From Neptuniibacter pectenicola (GTDB lineage Bacteria; Pseudomonadota; Gammaproteobacteria; Pseudomonadales; Balneatricaceae): a DNA stretch of 64,000 nt. The position numbers and the translations under genes were made by a program. The notes under the pieces are model-generated. The model did not search any database and was not told where the DNA came from. It worked only from the letters and a program-made list of their open reading frames with translations. Location of the stretch: positions 186,001 to 250,000 of the forward strand of contig NZ_LUTS01000004.1 of assembly GCF_001597735.1 (NCBI RefSeq), read 5' to 3'. Shown piece after piece: positions 1 through 9,461 of the stretch; the stretch's first letter is position 1, and every line of letters begins with the position of its first letter.

Positions 1-229
1 TGGCCCCAAAATAGATTGCTAGGAGGTGTAGGTCGTGATTACCTAGGACGCAGGTCGCCCGGGAGCCTAGTGATTTAATAAACCGTAAGGTTTCTAGTGA
101 ATGGGGGCCTCGGTTTACTAAATCGCCTGCTACCCAGAGTTGGTCGTTTTCGGAAAATTCAATTTGTTGTAAAAGAAGTTTAAGCTCCTCATAGCAACCT
201 TGAATATCACCAACTGCATATATAGCCAT
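1..229 (-). CDS. apaH: ApaH, diadenosine tetraphosphatase (N-terminal part, cut by window edge)
   Basis: Symmetrical Ap4A hydrolase of the metallophosphatase superfamily, which cleaves Ap4A to two ADP in the cytoplasm. Only the first 76 codons lie in the window. Reading the minus strand from the ATG at 229 gives a protein beginning [16 protein letters not shown]. The metal-binding motifs GDIQG, GDLVNRG and GNHD follow in the expected order and spacing. The gene follows apaG on the same strand, the same order as in E. coli, so it is probably the distal gene of the lptD-surA-pdxA-rsmA-apaG-apaH operon. The frame is open to the window edge and shows no sign of damage. The identification is firm from the motif set and the neighbour. 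Confidence 0.9.
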   Translation of the reverse strand, partial: MAIYAVGDIQGCYEELKLLLQQIEFSENDQLWVAGDLVNRGPHSLETLRFIKSLGSRATCVLGNHDLHLLAIYFGA

Positions 230-250
230 AAGGCGCGACTCTGTTTTTTA

Positions 251-637
251 TTAGTGTAGTGCGTTTGGGCTAGCAAGTGTAAATGGGCTAATAGGGGCTT
301 TGAATAGCTCCCCTTCATTGGTGCTCATTTCGTAATGTCCTTGCATGCTGCCAACACTGGTTGTTAGTACGGCACCGCTGGTGTAAGTGTAACTGGTATT
401 AGGTTCGATAACGGGTTGTTCGCCAACGACGCCTTCACCTTGGACCTCTTGGATATGCTGGTTTCCATCCGTAATTAGCCAATGTCTATTAAGCAGTTGC
501 ACTGGGATGCTGTTGTTGTTTGTGATGGTAATACTGTATGAGAAAACAAAACGCTTACTATCTGGATCTGATTGTTTGTCCAGATAGGCGGTTTGTACAT
601 CAATTGTAATTTGTTCCCCAAGCGACATGTTATCCAT
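251..637 (-). CDS. apaG: ApaG, DUF525 (FN3-like) domain protein
   Basis: A 128-aa cytoplasmic protein of the ApaG/DUF525 family, a single beta-sandwich of about the family's usual size. The precise biochemical role is unsettled; it was linked to Co/Mg resistance in enterobacteria. Family-typical stretches are FSYSITITNNN, LLNRHWLITDG and GEQPVIEPNTSYTYTSGA, followed by the conserved GSMQGHYEM near the C-terminus. The ATG at 637 shares one base with the rsmA stop codon (TAATG), which suggests translational coupling. A second Met at codon 4 is an alternative start. Its position between rsmA and apaH matches E. coli. Confidence 0.93.
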   Translation of the reverse strand: MDNMSLGEQITIDVQTAYLDKQSDPDSKRFVFSYSITITNNNSIPVQLLNRHWLITDGNQHIQEVQGEGVVGEQPVIEPNTSYTYTSGAVLTTSVGSMQGHYEMSTNEGELFKAPISPFTLASPNALH

Positions 638-1455
638 TAATCTGTTTCTTTGCCTTTATGTTGAGTAAGGAAGTTGCTTATGCTGACAAAATCCGCAACT
701 GATAATCGTTCTGGGCGTAATGTTGGATCAATTCCAATGCTTTCGAGTGATTCGGCGCTCAGCAGAGGTTTTAGGTTGTTACGTAGGGTTTTTCGGCGCA
801 TGTTAAACGCGGTTCTAACGACTGTTTTAAATTGTTCTACATCTTCTGCAACATAAGGTAAATCATGGTAAGGCGTTAGCCTTATAATCGCTGAGTCGAC
901 TTTGGGTGCAGGGTTGAAGGCGCCAGGAGGCACTTTAAATAAGGCTTCAACGTTACAGTAATATTGCGCCATAATGCCTAGTCTGCCGTAGTTGTTTTCA
1001 CCCGGACCGGCAGCCATTCTATCGACCACTTCTTTTTGTAGCATAAAATGCATATCTTCCACATTGTCTGAATGGCTAAGCAGGTGAAAGATAAGCTGTG
1101 TTGATATGTTATATGGCAGATTTCCAACGATACGTAGACGTTTTTCGCCTTTTCGTAGCTGAGAAAAATCGAACTTCATGGCATCGGCTTCATGAATACG
1201 GAATTTATCCCCATACATGAAAAACTTAGCACGTAAGATTGGTGGGAGATCCCGGTCGAGTTCTACCGCATCAAGTTCGCCTGCTTCAGATAGCAGTTCC
1301 TCCGTTAAGGCGCCTAAGCCCGGTCCAATCTCAACCATTTGATCCGATTCATGTGGTGAGATAGCACGAATAATTCGACGAATAACGCCGTGATCATGTA
1401 GAAAGTTTTGCCCAAAACGTTTTCGGGCCTTGTGTGCTACTGGTTTTTTGCTCAT
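637..1455 (-). CDS. rsmA: RsmA (KsgA), 16S rRNA A1518/A1519 dimethyltransferase
   Basis: SAM-dependent enzyme that dimethylates two adjacent adenines in the 3' terminal helix of 16S rRNA during late 30S maturation. At 272 aa it is full length. It has the N-terminal RFGQNFLHD signature, SAM motif I (EIGPGLGALTEELL), motif II acid (VELDRDL) and the catalytic NLPYNIS motif (NxPY type for N6-adenine methylation). A C-terminal helical domain contains FNMRRKTLRNNL. The start lies 3 bp after the pdxA stop, and the end overlaps apaG by one base. This tight spacing points to an operon with pdxA and surA upstream. Confidence 0.96.
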   Translation of the reverse strand: MSKKPVAHKARKRFGQNFLHDHGVIRRIIRAISPHESDQMVEIGPGLGALTEELLSEAGELDAVELDRDLPPILRAKFFMYGDKFRIHEADAMKFDFSQLRKGEKRLRIVGNLPYNISTQLIFHLLSHSDNVEDMHFMLQKEVVDRMAAGPGENNYGRLGIMAQYYCNVEALFKVPPGAFNPAPKVDSAIIRLTPYHDLPYVAEDVEQFKTVVRTAFNMRRKTLRNNLKPLLSAESLESIGIDPTLRPERLSVADFVSISNFLTQHKGKETD

Positions 1456-1458
1456 GAA

Positions 1459-2457
1459 TTAGTTCGCGAGTTGGTTGCGATGGCGAGACATTTCGCCAGC
1501 ATAGTCTATTGCTGTTAGTAAGCTACCGGAATCAGCTTTGCCTGTGCCTGCCAGGTCAAGGGCGGTTCCGTGGTCTACCGATGTGCGTATGATTGGCATA
1601 CCTAGTGTAATGTTGACGGCTTTGCCAAAACCTTTGTATTTTAATACGGGTAGGCCTTGGTCGTGATACATGGCCAGTACAGCGTCGGCATTCTGTAGGT
1701 ATTTTTCGGTGAATAAAGTATCGGCTGGAAGAGGGCCCGTCAGGTTAATTCCTTGGCTTCTTAAGCGGGCAAGTGTTGGCTCTATAATCTCAAGCTCTTC
1801 CATGCCCAAGTGACCGTTTTCGCCGGCGTGAGGATTTAGGCCTGTCACCAAAATTCGAGGTGACTTAATGCCAAAACTCAGTTTTAAGTCGTGATCGAGA
1901 ACGTTGATGACCTCGGTGAGTAACGCCGGCGTTATGGCATCAGCAATATCACGCAGCGGTAGGTGTGTCGTGGCCAGCGCGACACGTAGTCCTTCGGTCG
2001 CGAGCATCATGACAACTTTTGATGTGTTCGTTAGTGCTTCAAGGAATTCAGTATGGCCGCTAAAAGGGATGCCTGCATCGTTAATGATGCCTTTGTGAAC
2101 AGGGGCTGTAACTAATGCGGAGAATGTTCCATCTAAGCAGCCTTGAGTTGCGAGGGTCAGCGTTGATAACACATAGTTTGCATTTGCTGTATTGAGCTCT
2201 CCTGCGATGACCTCTGCTTGAAGCGGAACGGGCATCACTAATAATGTTTTTTCTGGTGTGGGTGCAGCCGGCTTAGTGGGGTCAAATTGCTTTAAGGTAA
2301 GCGGGAGCTGTAATTGCTCGGCCCGTTGTTTAAGCAGGTTGGGATCAGCAATGATTACCAACTCATCAGCATGCCCTAACTGTGCAATTTGGATGCACAG
2401 GTCAGGGCCGATACCTGAAGGTTCGCCGGGTGTAATCGCAAGACGGTTTATTGCCAA
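1459..2457 (-). CDS. pdxA: PdxA, 4-hydroxythreonine-4-phosphate dehydrogenase
   Basis: NAD-dependent dehydrogenase of de novo pyridoxal 5'-phosphate synthesis; the unstable product is used by PdxJ. The 332-aa length is normal. Visible family motifs are [13 protein letters not shown] at the N-terminus, the TAPVHKG loop, [20 protein letters not shown] and [12 protein letters not shown]. These include the His and Asp residues that bind the divalent metal in this family. The C-terminal signature [16 protein letters not shown] is intact. The gene starts 5 bp after surA and ends 3 bp before rsmA, the conserved surA-pdxA-rsmA order. Nothing looks unusual. Confidence 0.96.
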   Translation of the reverse strand: MAINRLAITPGEPSGIGPDLCIQIAQLGHADELVIIADPNLLKQRAEQLQLPLTLKQFDPTKPAAPTPEKTLLVMPVPLQAEVIAGELNTANANYVLSTLTLATQGCLDGTFSALVTAPVHKGIINDAGIPFSGHTEFLEALTNTSKVVMMLATEGLRVALATTHLPLRDIADAITPALLTEVINVLDHDLKLSFGIKSPRILVTGLNPHAGENGHLGMEELEIIEPTLARLRSQGINLTGPLPADTLFTEKYLQNADAVLAMYHDQGLPVLKYKGFGKAVNITLGMPIIRTSVDHGTALDLAGTGKADSGSLLTAIDYAGEMSRHRNQLAN

Positions 2458-2462
2458 ACGAC

Positions 2463-3755
2463 TTACTCCTTAATGTCTACATAAGCTTGTGAGCGTATTT
2501 CGCGCAACCAGTTGGTTAGCTCTTCATTAAACTTACGTTTTTGGATAACGGCGCGGGCGCGGTTCTCCTGCATCTCTTCCCCTAAGTCTTGTGTGCGTTT
2601 GTCAACGACGGTCAGTATATGCCAGCCGAAGCGGGACTCAAATGGGGCGGACACTTGACCAACGGGGGTGGTTTTCATAACTTCTTCAAACTCTGGCACC
2701 ATTTGTCCATCTTGAGTCCATCCAAGGGAGCCCCCTTCTGAACCGCTTGCCGGATCATCGCTGTATTCTTTTGCTAGCGAAGCAAATGATTCACCTTTGT
2801 CTATTCTTTGTTTAATGGCGGTGATTTGGGCTTGCGCTTGAGCGGAGGTTCTAATTTCGCTCGGTTTAAGCAGGATATGGCTAACTAAGCGCTGTTCAAC
2901 TAATTGTACGCTGCCACCTCGTTTATCTTTCATTAAAATAATGTGGAATCCACTTGAGGAGCGTATTGGCTTGCTGAACTCTGATGGTGAGAGTTGGCGT
3001 GCGGCGTTACCCAAAGTTTCAGGAAGTTCTGCTGCTTTTCTCCAGCCTAAGTCGCCGCCATTAAGCGCATTGGGAGCATTGGAGAATTCGACAGCCAGTT
3101 TCGAAAAGTCTTCGCCGTTTTTTAGTTTTTCATAGATATCTTTTGCCGTTCTTTCAGCTTGTTGGATGATTTCTGGCGATGCTTGGGATGGGGTAGCGAT
3201 CAGTATATGCCCCAATGAATATTCTGCCGAGAGGTGGCTTTGGCCTACTTCGGATTGTAAAAAATTATCAAGCTCTTGCTCGGAAACACGAATACGGCGG
3301 TTAACCATGTTCTGTTGTACGCCGTTAAGCAAAAGCTCGCCACGAATCTGTTCCCTAACTTGGGTGTAGTTACGGCCTTCGGCGATGAGTGCGTCGCGGA
3401 ACTGTTCAAGTGATAAGCCGTTCTGGGATGCAATACTGCTTAGTGTGTTATTGAGTTGGCTGTCGGAGATGCGAATCCCTTGTTGCACGGCCAACTGTTT
3501 TTGAATGCTCTCTAAGATCAAACGATCTAAAACCTGTTTTTTAAACACATTTTCAGGCGGTAGTTTTGTATTACGAGCAGAGAGTTGCTCTCGTGTGATC
3601 GCAATGCGCTGATCAAGCTCGCTTTGCATCACAATGCCGTCATTAACAACCGCGACAACGCGGTCGAGTGGCACTGGATCTGCAAGTGCTGAGTGAGTAG
3701 GTACTAGCAGTGTTAAGGCTGCTACAGATAAAATTTTTCGGAGCCTAGTTTTCAT
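2463..3755 (-). CDS. surA: SurA, periplasmic chaperone and peptidyl-prolyl isomerase
   Basis: Periplasmic chaperone for outer-membrane beta-barrel proteins; LptD is a known client. The protein has a signal peptide ([25 protein letters not shown]), an N-terminal SurA domain ([20 protein letters not shown]), two parvulin domains and a C-terminal helix. The parvulins are seen at [12 protein letters not shown]...NGGDLGW and [12 protein letters not shown]...GGSLGW. The ATG at 3755 is chosen because it starts directly at the signal peptide and overlaps the 3' end of lptD by only 11 bases. An in-frame ATG at 3776 would add seven residues. The lptD-surA overlap suggests coupled translation of a client and its chaperone. 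Confidence 0.94.
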   Translation of the reverse strand: MKTRLRKILSVAALTLLVPTHSALADPVPLDRVVAVVNDGIVMQSELDQRIAITREQLSARNTKLPPENVFKKQVLDRLILESIQKQLAVQQGIRISDSQLNNTLSSIASQNGLSLEQFRDALIAEGRNYTQVREQIRGELLLNGVQQNMVNRRIRVSEQELDNFLQSEVGQSHLSAEYSLGHILIATPSQASPEIIQQAERTAKDIYEKLKNGEDFSKLAVEFSNAPNALNGGDLGWRKAAELPETLGNAARQLSPSEFSKPIRSSSGFHIILMKDKRGGSVQLVEQRLVSHILLKPSEIRTSAQAQAQITAIKQRIDKGESFASLAKEYSDDPASGSEGGSLGWTQDGQMVPEFEEVMKTTPVGQVSAPFESRFGWHILTVVDKRTQDLGEEMQENRARAVIQKRKFNEELTNWLREIRSQAYVDIKE

Positions 3756-6636
3756 TGTACTCTTCACGCTCTTCATAGCCGATTATGTCATCCATAAAGC
3801 TGCTATCGCCGCTTCCGAATGAACCAAGTCCTTTAAGGGTAAATTTAAGGAAAATACCTGTATCAAATTCGTCTGTATCATCTAGCCAGCGTCGTCCAGC
3901 AACGCTCACTTTCCAACAGCAGCTCTCATATTCGAGTCCGAGTGAGGTCTCAAGGCTGTCACTGTCTTGGATGTCATATAACCACCGTCCCATACCGGTC
4001 CAATTATTGGCGAGAGGCCAAATGAATGATAGATCGGTTTGCTCTCGTGTGGTGTCTTTAAAGCGATAGCTAAAGTTAACTCTGTGGTTAGTATCGCTGT
4101 TATAGCGTAGTCGTGCATTAGATTCCGAAGCTTCGAAATCGCTATTATCTAAAATTGTATCAAGGCTTGCGCGGAAGTTACGCGAAATATTCCATGTCGC
4201 TTGGGTCGCAATATCACTTTGTCCGCTCGTTTCATCCGGGTCAGTGCTGTCTAATTGAACCTTTCGGTCGGCAAAGTAATAAGCTTGCCCAATACTGAAG
4301 CTGGCTTGCTCAAAACCGCTTTTTGTAAAGATTCGTGTACTGATGCCTAATGATACTTGTTCTGCATCCCCGAGCCTATCTGAGCCACTAAAACGGTTGG
4401 TTCGGAACAGCGAGTTGTAATTAAAGGTCGGTTCTGATGTATCAAAGTCCGGGATGCTATCTTGGTTCTTTTCGGGGACATATAATGTGAATAATCGAGG
4501 CTCTAAGGTCTGCGTACCACCATTGGACATGGCGCGTTCAAAGAATAGTCCGCTATCCATGCTGAGTATAGGGGCGTTGATGCTTGGGTTTGAGTTTAAC
4601 CCTGCCGTTTGATTTTCAAGTGAATAGGATGAACTCCAAAGCCCTAGCTGAGGTTTTAGGTATCCCCACGGTGTTTGCCATCTATAGCTTATATTGGGTT
4701 GGGCAAAACGTCGATCGCCGATAACTCTATCACTGCCTGTTAGCCCTGATAGGTTTCGGTCAAACTGGGTATATTCCGCTAGATAATGTAACTCTCCGCC
4801 TTCGCCAAAGCTTTCTTCCCCGGTCAGTCTTAGTTGAGGTAAGCGTTTGTAAGGCGCGGTAGAGTCTTGATCTATTGTTTGGAAGTCATGGACGCGTGCT
4901 CTGAGTTGCCAGTTCTCTTTAACATAAGAGAGGTCAGCTCGCTTATCTAAATGGCTTTCGCGTGATATATCTAAGTTAGTATCGAGGTCATCGAAGTAGT
5001 CTTCATCACTTACCGCGGTGTAATCGATTGCGGTATGCCAGTTAGTGCCGAGTCGACCTTTGTGTTCGATACCTAAGAGCCAGCGGTTATCGTCGATTAC
5101 ATCATCGTTGTTGATATAGGCTGTGTTGAGTGTATTTGTTGACCACTCATTCATGTAGCGGAATTCGTTCTCTAGCATGAGTCCGCGATCGGTGATGATA
5201 CGTGCTCGCAGTGTATCGTCCATATTTGGAGCAATATTGAAATAATAAGGCACGGAGAGATCGGTGCCGCTGTCTTTGCTATAGCCTATGCTTGGCTGTA
5301 AAAAACCAGACTTCCGACGATCATCTATTGGGAATGTAAAATAGGGGGTATAGAAAACCGGAATGCCGGCTACGCGTAAAACAGCATCTTCTGCTTCGCC
5401 ATACCCTTCTTGTTTATTGATGGTGATGCTGTCTGCATGCAATTGCCACGCCTCACTATACGGAGGACAGTAAGTGTAGTCACCATTTTCAAGTCGTAAA
5501 CGTTCATCTTCTAAACGGATAATTCTATCTGCGGTGCCTCGAAACCCTTCCGCATGTAAGACATATTGGGTGTTATTAAAGATCGCTTCAGAGGTGACAG
5601 TATCAACTTGTGCATTATCACTGAGTAAGAGTAGTCCGGGTTCCCGGTATTGTACATTGCCATCAAAACGGGCTTTGTTCGTGACTTGGTCTAGCTCAGC
5701 GCTGCTGGAGTTTAAGCGCCGCTTGCCTTGGCGCATGTTAACACCGCCGGCCAGTTGGCTGAGGCCGCCTATAACGGTAGAGGATTGGTCAGCCTCTAAG
5801 TATAGTGGCGGGTTGGCCAGTTGTTCATCGCCAGTTAGGGCATACTCAGGTTCTAAGTAGCGTCCGGCGCACTGCTGGCCAACGGGGTTTCTATAATAAG
5901 CCCAGTCTAAGTGAGAATAGGGGTTTTCAGTGATATATGCAGGCGCTGATGGTGTTGAACTAGCTGGGCCGCCAGGCACTGAAAGGGCATGAATATTTAC
6001 TTTGTTACAGTCCCACGCGCCACTGGCTGAGGTGCTACATTGCCATTCGCTGCCTATGACCTCTGCGGTTGTGATGGGCTGAGAGCTGGTCGAGGGTGTG
6101 GCTGTTTGCGTCGGTTGGCTTTGTTGCGCTCGTGGTTGAACAACGGGTTGGGCTGCGACCTGATGAACACTTTCGTTGCCCTCACCATTACATACCCATT
6201 CACCCGCTTTATTTGCTACACAGTCCCAAGTGCCGTTAGAAGAGGCTTTGGCTGTAACTTTAGGTGGTGCTGTTACTACGGCGCTAGCACTGCTGTTATT
6301 TGGGGCTTGGGGTTGAGGTTTGTCTGAGCCGACGGTTTGAATTGGTGCTGCAACAGCGGCTGGCGCGGGCTGGATAACAACCGGCTCAGTGGTTTGGTTT
6401 GTGCTTTGAGGTTCTTTAGGGGCTGTTTCGGCCGTCTGTTGTGCTTGATCTGCGTTTTCAACAGCGTCGACAATATCCTCATTAACGGAGCAGTCCCATT
6501 CGCCATTGTCAGTCATACTGCAGCTCCAAGCCATTTCTTGGTCGGTAGGTGCAGCGTCTGCAGCAGCATAGCTAGAAAATAATGCTGCGCTGATAGCAAG
6601 TGTTAGCGTGTATGTTGAGCGTTTGGCGAAGGGCAT
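3745..6636 (-). CDS. lptD: LptD, LPS-assembly outer-membrane protein, with extra N-terminal WxC repeats
   Basis: Outer-membrane beta-barrel that with LptE inserts lipopolysaccharide into the outer leaflet. At 963 aa it is longer than E. coli LptD (784 aa). It has a signal peptide ending ...SSYAAADA, then about 200 residues rich in Pro, Gln and Ala that contain paired WxC elements (WSC/WDC, WDC/WVC, WQC/WDC). The OstA-like jellyroll (about 280-420, with LEADQSSTVIGG) and the barrel follow. The adjacent Cys pair near the C-terminus (YESCCWK) matches the Cys pair used in the disulfides of E. coli LptD. The gene is first in the operon with surA. The N-terminal repeats lie outside the core domains and their role is unknown. 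Confidence 0.95.
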   Translation of the reverse strand: MPFAKRSTYTLTLAISAALFSSYAAADAAPTDQEMAWSCSMTDNGEWDCSVNEDIVDAVENADQAQQTAETAPKEPQSTNQTTEPVVIQPAPAAVAAPIQTVGSDKPQPQAPNNSSASAVVTAPPKVTAKASSNGTWDCVANKAGEWVCNGEGNESVHQVAAQPVVQPRAQQSQPTQTATPSTSSQPITTAEVIGSEWQCSTSASGAWDCNKVNIHALSVPGGPASSTPSAPAYITENPYSHLDWAYYRNPVGQQCAGRYLEPEYALTGDEQLANPPLYLEADQSSTVIGGLSQLAGGVNMRQGKRRLNSSSAELDQVTNKARFDGNVQYREPGLLLLSDNAQVDTVTSEAIFNNTQYVLHAEGFRGTADRIIRLEDERLRLENGDYTYCPPYSEAWQLHADSITINKQEGYGEAEDAVLRVAGIPVFYTPYFTFPIDDRRKSGFLQPSIGYSKDSGTDLSVPYYFNIAPNMDDTLRARIITDRGLMLENEFRYMNEWSTNTLNTAYINNDDVIDDNRWLLGIEHKGRLGTNWHTAIDYTAVSDEDYFDDLDTNLDISRESHLDKRADLSYVKENWQLRARVHDFQTIDQDSTAPYKRLPQLRLTGEESFGEGGELHYLAEYTQFDRNLSGLTGSDRVIGDRRFAQPNISYRWQTPWGYLKPQLGLWSSSYSLENQTAGLNSNPSINAPILSMDSGLFFERAMSNGGTQTLEPRLFTLYVPEKNQDSIPDFDTSEPTFNYNSLFRTNRFSGSDRLGDAEQVSLGISTRIFTKSGFEQASFSIGQAYYFADRKVQLDSTDPDETSGQSDIATQATWNISRNFRASLDTILDNSDFEASESNARLRYNSDTNHRVNFSYRFKDTTREQTDLSFIWPLANNWTGMGRWLYDIQDSDSLETSLGLEYESCCWKVSVAGRRWLDDTDEFDTGIFLKFTLKGLGSFGSGDSSFMDDIIGYEEREEYNEN

Positions 6637-6877
6637 CTATTGACTAAATCCGTTTCAGCAGTTTCCGGAGAATCCGGTAATTGCCCGAACCTCTGTTAAA
6701 CAAAGTGTAAAGCGGAGAATAATAAATCATTCTCTGCGGCGAGTGTAGCATTCGGTTGCTTTTTATGCGGATTGTTGTGTTGTTTGAACTTATCCTAGGT
6801 GAGGTTGTACCCATTTACGGGTGCGGAATGTCATAATAGGCGAAAAATTAGCTTAAAACATAGAGCGAAGTAGTTTA
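6637..6877. promoter_or_regulatory. Divergent intergenic region between lptD and amgK
   Basis: About 240 bp between two divergent operons, so it must hold both promoters. An inverted repeat GAGAAT-N8-ATTCTC lies at 6715-6734. I could not assign clear -35/-10 pairs to either side. Coupling of the LPS-export operon and the peptidoglycan-sugar-recycling operon across one control region is seen directly; joint regulation is inference. Confidence 0.4.
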
Positions 6878-7930
6878 ATGGATCAAAGGTACGGGCAATT
6901 AAAAGACTGGGTGGGGCAGGCGTTATTAGCATTTGATAGGTTTGATGCGAATAATTGGCAGCTGTTACCTGTATCTGGCGATGCCAGTTTTCGCCGTTAT
7001 TTTCGTGCTAATTCTGGTGGGAAGAGCTGGATTGCGGTTGATGCGCCACCGGACAAAGAAGATAGTCGTCCTTTTGTGTCAATGGCGGACGCGTTAGAAA
7101 GTGTAGGTGTTTCCGTACCTCATATACATCAGCATGATCTGCAGCAAGGATTTATGTTGTTGGAGGATTTTGGTGATGATCTTTACCTCGCTAAGTTAAA
7201 TGAGACCACAGTAAATGAGCTTTATTCTGATGCATTAGAGACTTTGCTTGTAATACAGAGCTGTAGACCCGCTGCCGGTAGCGCGTTCCCCCTTTACGAT
7301 CGCACGCTTTTGGATAGGGAAGTGGCGTTATTTAGTGAATGGTTTTTGCAAAAGCTTCTTGGTATCGAATTGGACGAAGACGAGCTGCAAATGGTCGGGC
7401 TTTTATTTAATTATGTGATTGATTCAGCGTTAGAGCAGCCGTTAGTGTTTGTTCATAGGGATTTTCATTCAAGAAACTTAATGTATAGGCCGGGCCAAGC
7501 GCCGGGTGTTATTGATTTTCAAGATGCAGTTGAAGGGCCGGTGACTTACGATCTCGCTTCTATATTGCGGGATTGTTATGTTAGTTGGCCTGATGAGCAG
7601 GTATATGGTTGGGTGGAAGGGTATCGTTTGAAACTTATTGAACGAGGCAGTGCGATGCCAGATGCTGTTCATTTTCGTCGTTGGTTTGACTTGATGGGCG
7701 CACAGCGACATTTAAAAGCAATAGGTATTTTTGCCCGTCTAAATATTCGTGATGGTAAGTCTGGTTATTTAGCGGATATTCCTCGAACTATGAATTATTT
7801 GATTTCGGTAGCGGCGAAGACGGAAGAGCTTAAACCTGTTGCTGGTTGGTTGGTGCAGAAAGTGCTGCCTTGCATGCGAAAGAGCCAATACTTTGAAACT
7901 GATGTCTTAGATGACTGGATTGTTGAATGA
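6878..7930 (+). CDS. amgK: AmgK, N-acetylmuramate/N-acetylglucosamine anomeric kinase
   Basis: Aminoglycoside-phosphotransferase-fold sugar kinase. In Pseudomonas AmgK phosphorylates MurNAc (and GlcNAc) at C1, the first step of a recycling route that bypasses de novo UDP-MurNAc synthesis and gives intrinsic fosfomycin tolerance. The 350-aa protein has the nucleotide-binding SGDASFRRYFR region, the catalytic loop VFVHRDFHSRNLMY (the HxDxxxxN pattern) and the metal-binding GVIDFQDAVEGPVTYDL. It overlaps the following murU by 4 bases (ATGA), and the amgK-murU pair beside lptD is the same arrangement as in Pseudomonas. The assignment rests on family motifs plus context. Confidence 0.92.
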   Translation: MDQRYGQLKDWVGQALLAFDRFDANNWQLLPVSGDASFRRYFRANSGGKSWIAVDAPPDKEDSRPFVSMADALESVGVSVPHIHQHDLQQGFMLLEDFGDDLYLAKLNETTVNELYSDALETLLVIQSCRPAAGSAFPLYDRTLLDREVALFSEWFLQKLLGIELDEDELQMVGLLFNYVIDSALEQPLVFVHRDFHSRNLMYRPGQAPGVIDFQDAVEGPVTYDLASILRDCYVSWPDEQVYGWVEGYRLKLIERGSAMPDAVHFRRWFDLMGAQRHLKAIGIFARLNIRDGKSGYLADIPRTMNYLISVAAKTEELKPVAGWLVQKVLPCMRKSQYFETDVLDDWIVE

Positions 7931-8616
7931 AAGCGATGATTTTGGCTGCGGGGTTGGGCGCGCGTATGAGGCCGCTGACGTTAACGACGCCTAAACCTTT
8001 ACTCAAGGTGGCAGGGGTTCCGTTGATTGAATACCATGTTCAGCGTTTAGTGGATGCCGGTTTTAATGAGATTGTTATTAATCATGCATGGCTGGGCGAG
8101 CAGATTGAGGCGTATTTGGGTGATGGTGCTCGTTTTGGGGCGAGGATTGACTACTCGCGTGAGGGGGCGCCGTTAGAAACAGCGGGTGGTATTCGAAAAG
8201 CATTACCTTTGCTTGGGTCTGCGCAGGAATCCTCATTTGTATTGATTAACGGTGATGTATTTACCAACTATCCCTACTCTGACCTTACCCGGTTAGAAAA
8301 AATGGCGCCTTATTTGGTTTTAGTGCCTAATCCAAGCCATAACCCTCAGGGCGATTTTTGCTTGAATGGCGATCGTTTGCATCCCGTTGATGGTGATCGG
8401 TATACGTTTAGTGGAATTAGCGTGCTGCCTATCGCTATGTTTGATAAGTTACATGAAAATGAATCGGCTCCTTTGGGCCCTCTGCTTCATGAAGCTATCG
8501 CTACGGGTGATGTGAAAGGGGTGTTGTATCAAGGGTATTGGGCGGATATAGGTACACCAGAACGTTTACAGCAGGTAGATATGTTAGTACGGGAGCAAAA
8601 AATAGATGGCATTTGA
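7927..8616 (+). CDS. murU: MurU, N-acetylmuramate 1-phosphate uridylyltransferase
   Basis: Nucleotidyltransferase that converts MurNAc-1-phosphate and UTP to UDP-MurNAc in the peptidoglycan recycling bypass. The 229-aa protein opens with the pyrophosphorylase signature AMILAAGLGARMRPLT followed by PKPLLKVAG. The metal-binding Asp occurs in LINGDVF, and the C-terminus has GYWADIGTPERL. It overlaps amgK at the start and djlA by 11 bases at the end, so the three are very likely cotranscribed. Sequence alone does not separate MurU from glucose-1-phosphate nucleotidyltransferases, but the amgK partner makes MurU the best call. Confidence 0.92.
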   Translation: MKAMILAAGLGARMRPLTLTTPKPLLKVAGVPLIEYHVQRLVDAGFNEIVINHAWLGEQIEAYLGDGARFGARIDYSREGAPLETAGGIRKALPLLGSAQESSFVLINGDVFTNYPYSDLTRLEKMAPYLVLVPNPSHNPQGDFCLNGDRLHPVDGDRYTFSGISVLPIAMFDKLHENESAPLGPLLHEAIATGDVKGVLYQGYWADIGTPERLQQVDMLVREQKIDGI

Positions 8617-9430
8617 TGCACAACAAAAAGGCGCTGAGTTGGGCGCTAGCGTTAAGAAACATTCGACATCGATACTCTTGTGCGCGGTTATTGGGTTGTT
8701 CTGGGGTGGTTTTGCTGGATTGATCTTTGGTGGTTTTGTCGGCTTTTTAATCGGTCGCGGATTAAAAGGTGCGGCTGCCGCTGTTAATCCTCAAGAGGCC
8801 TTTTTTAAAGCAACGTTTATTGTCATGGGGCGGGTCGCTAAAGCGGATGGCCGGGTGACTGAAGACGAAATTCAATATGCGCGTAATGTGATGGCTCAAA
8901 TGCGCTTGGATGAGCCGCGTAAGCGCCAAGCGATGTCGTTTTTTTCTGAGGGTAAGGATCCTGGGTTTGATTTAGCTGGTGTGCTTAAGCCGTTGTCGAT
9001 TATGTTGAGGTCGCGCCCTACCGTAAAGTTAATGTTTGTTGAAATTCAGTTGCAAGCGGCAATGGCGGATGGTGAGGTGAGTGAGGCTGAGCTTAGTGTC
9101 ATTGATGCAGTTTGCCGGTTACTTGATTTTGGTGTCGATTCTGTCGAAGAGGTGATTGCCCGAGTTAAAGGGGAGCGTGATTTTTATCGGCATGGGCATG
9201 ACGGTGTTGATAGCGGTGTAATGCTGAAAGATGCGTATGCGGTTTTGGGCGTGAGTAGTGATGCAAGTGATGCGGAGCTTAAAAAGGCGTATCGCCGTCA
9301 AATGAGTCAGCATCATCCTGATAAGCTCGTCTCTAAAGGTTTGCCTGAAGAGATGATTGAGATTGCTAAAGAAAAGTGTCAAGAGATTCAGGCGGCTTAT
9401 GAGCGTATTAAGCACGCGCGGGAATCATAA
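8606..9430 (+). CDS. djlA: DjlA, membrane-anchored J-domain co-chaperone with TerB domain
   Basis: Inner-membrane DnaJ-like co-chaperone that stimulates DnaK ATPase. The order of features is a Gly-rich transmembrane segment near residues 27-50 (GLFWGGFAGLIFGGFVGFLIGR), a TerB-like helical domain (about 65-190, with the repeated ADGRVTEDE and ADGEVSEAE acidic motifs) and a C-terminal J domain (about 207-272). The HPD motif is intact in QHHPDKL. Gly motifs in the membrane segment are typical of DjlA dimerisation. It is the last gene of the amgK-murU-djlA group and converges on the next gene. Confidence 0.93.
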   Translation: MAFDAQQKGAELGASVKKHSTSILLCAVIGLFWGGFAGLIFGGFVGFLIGRGLKGAAAAVNPQEAFFKATFIVMGRVAKADGRVTEDEIQYARNVMAQMRLDEPRKRQAMSFFSEGKDPGFDLAGVLKPLSIMLRSRPTVKLMFVEIQLQAAMADGEVSEAELSVIDAVCRLLDFGVDSVEEVIARVKGERDFYRHGHDGVDSGVMLKDAYAVLGVSSDASDAELKKAYRRQMSQHHPDKLVSKGLPEEMIEIAKEKCQEIQAAYERIKHARES

Positions 9431-9461
9431 TGTTTTTCTCCGTATGTGGGGCGCCGGCGGA

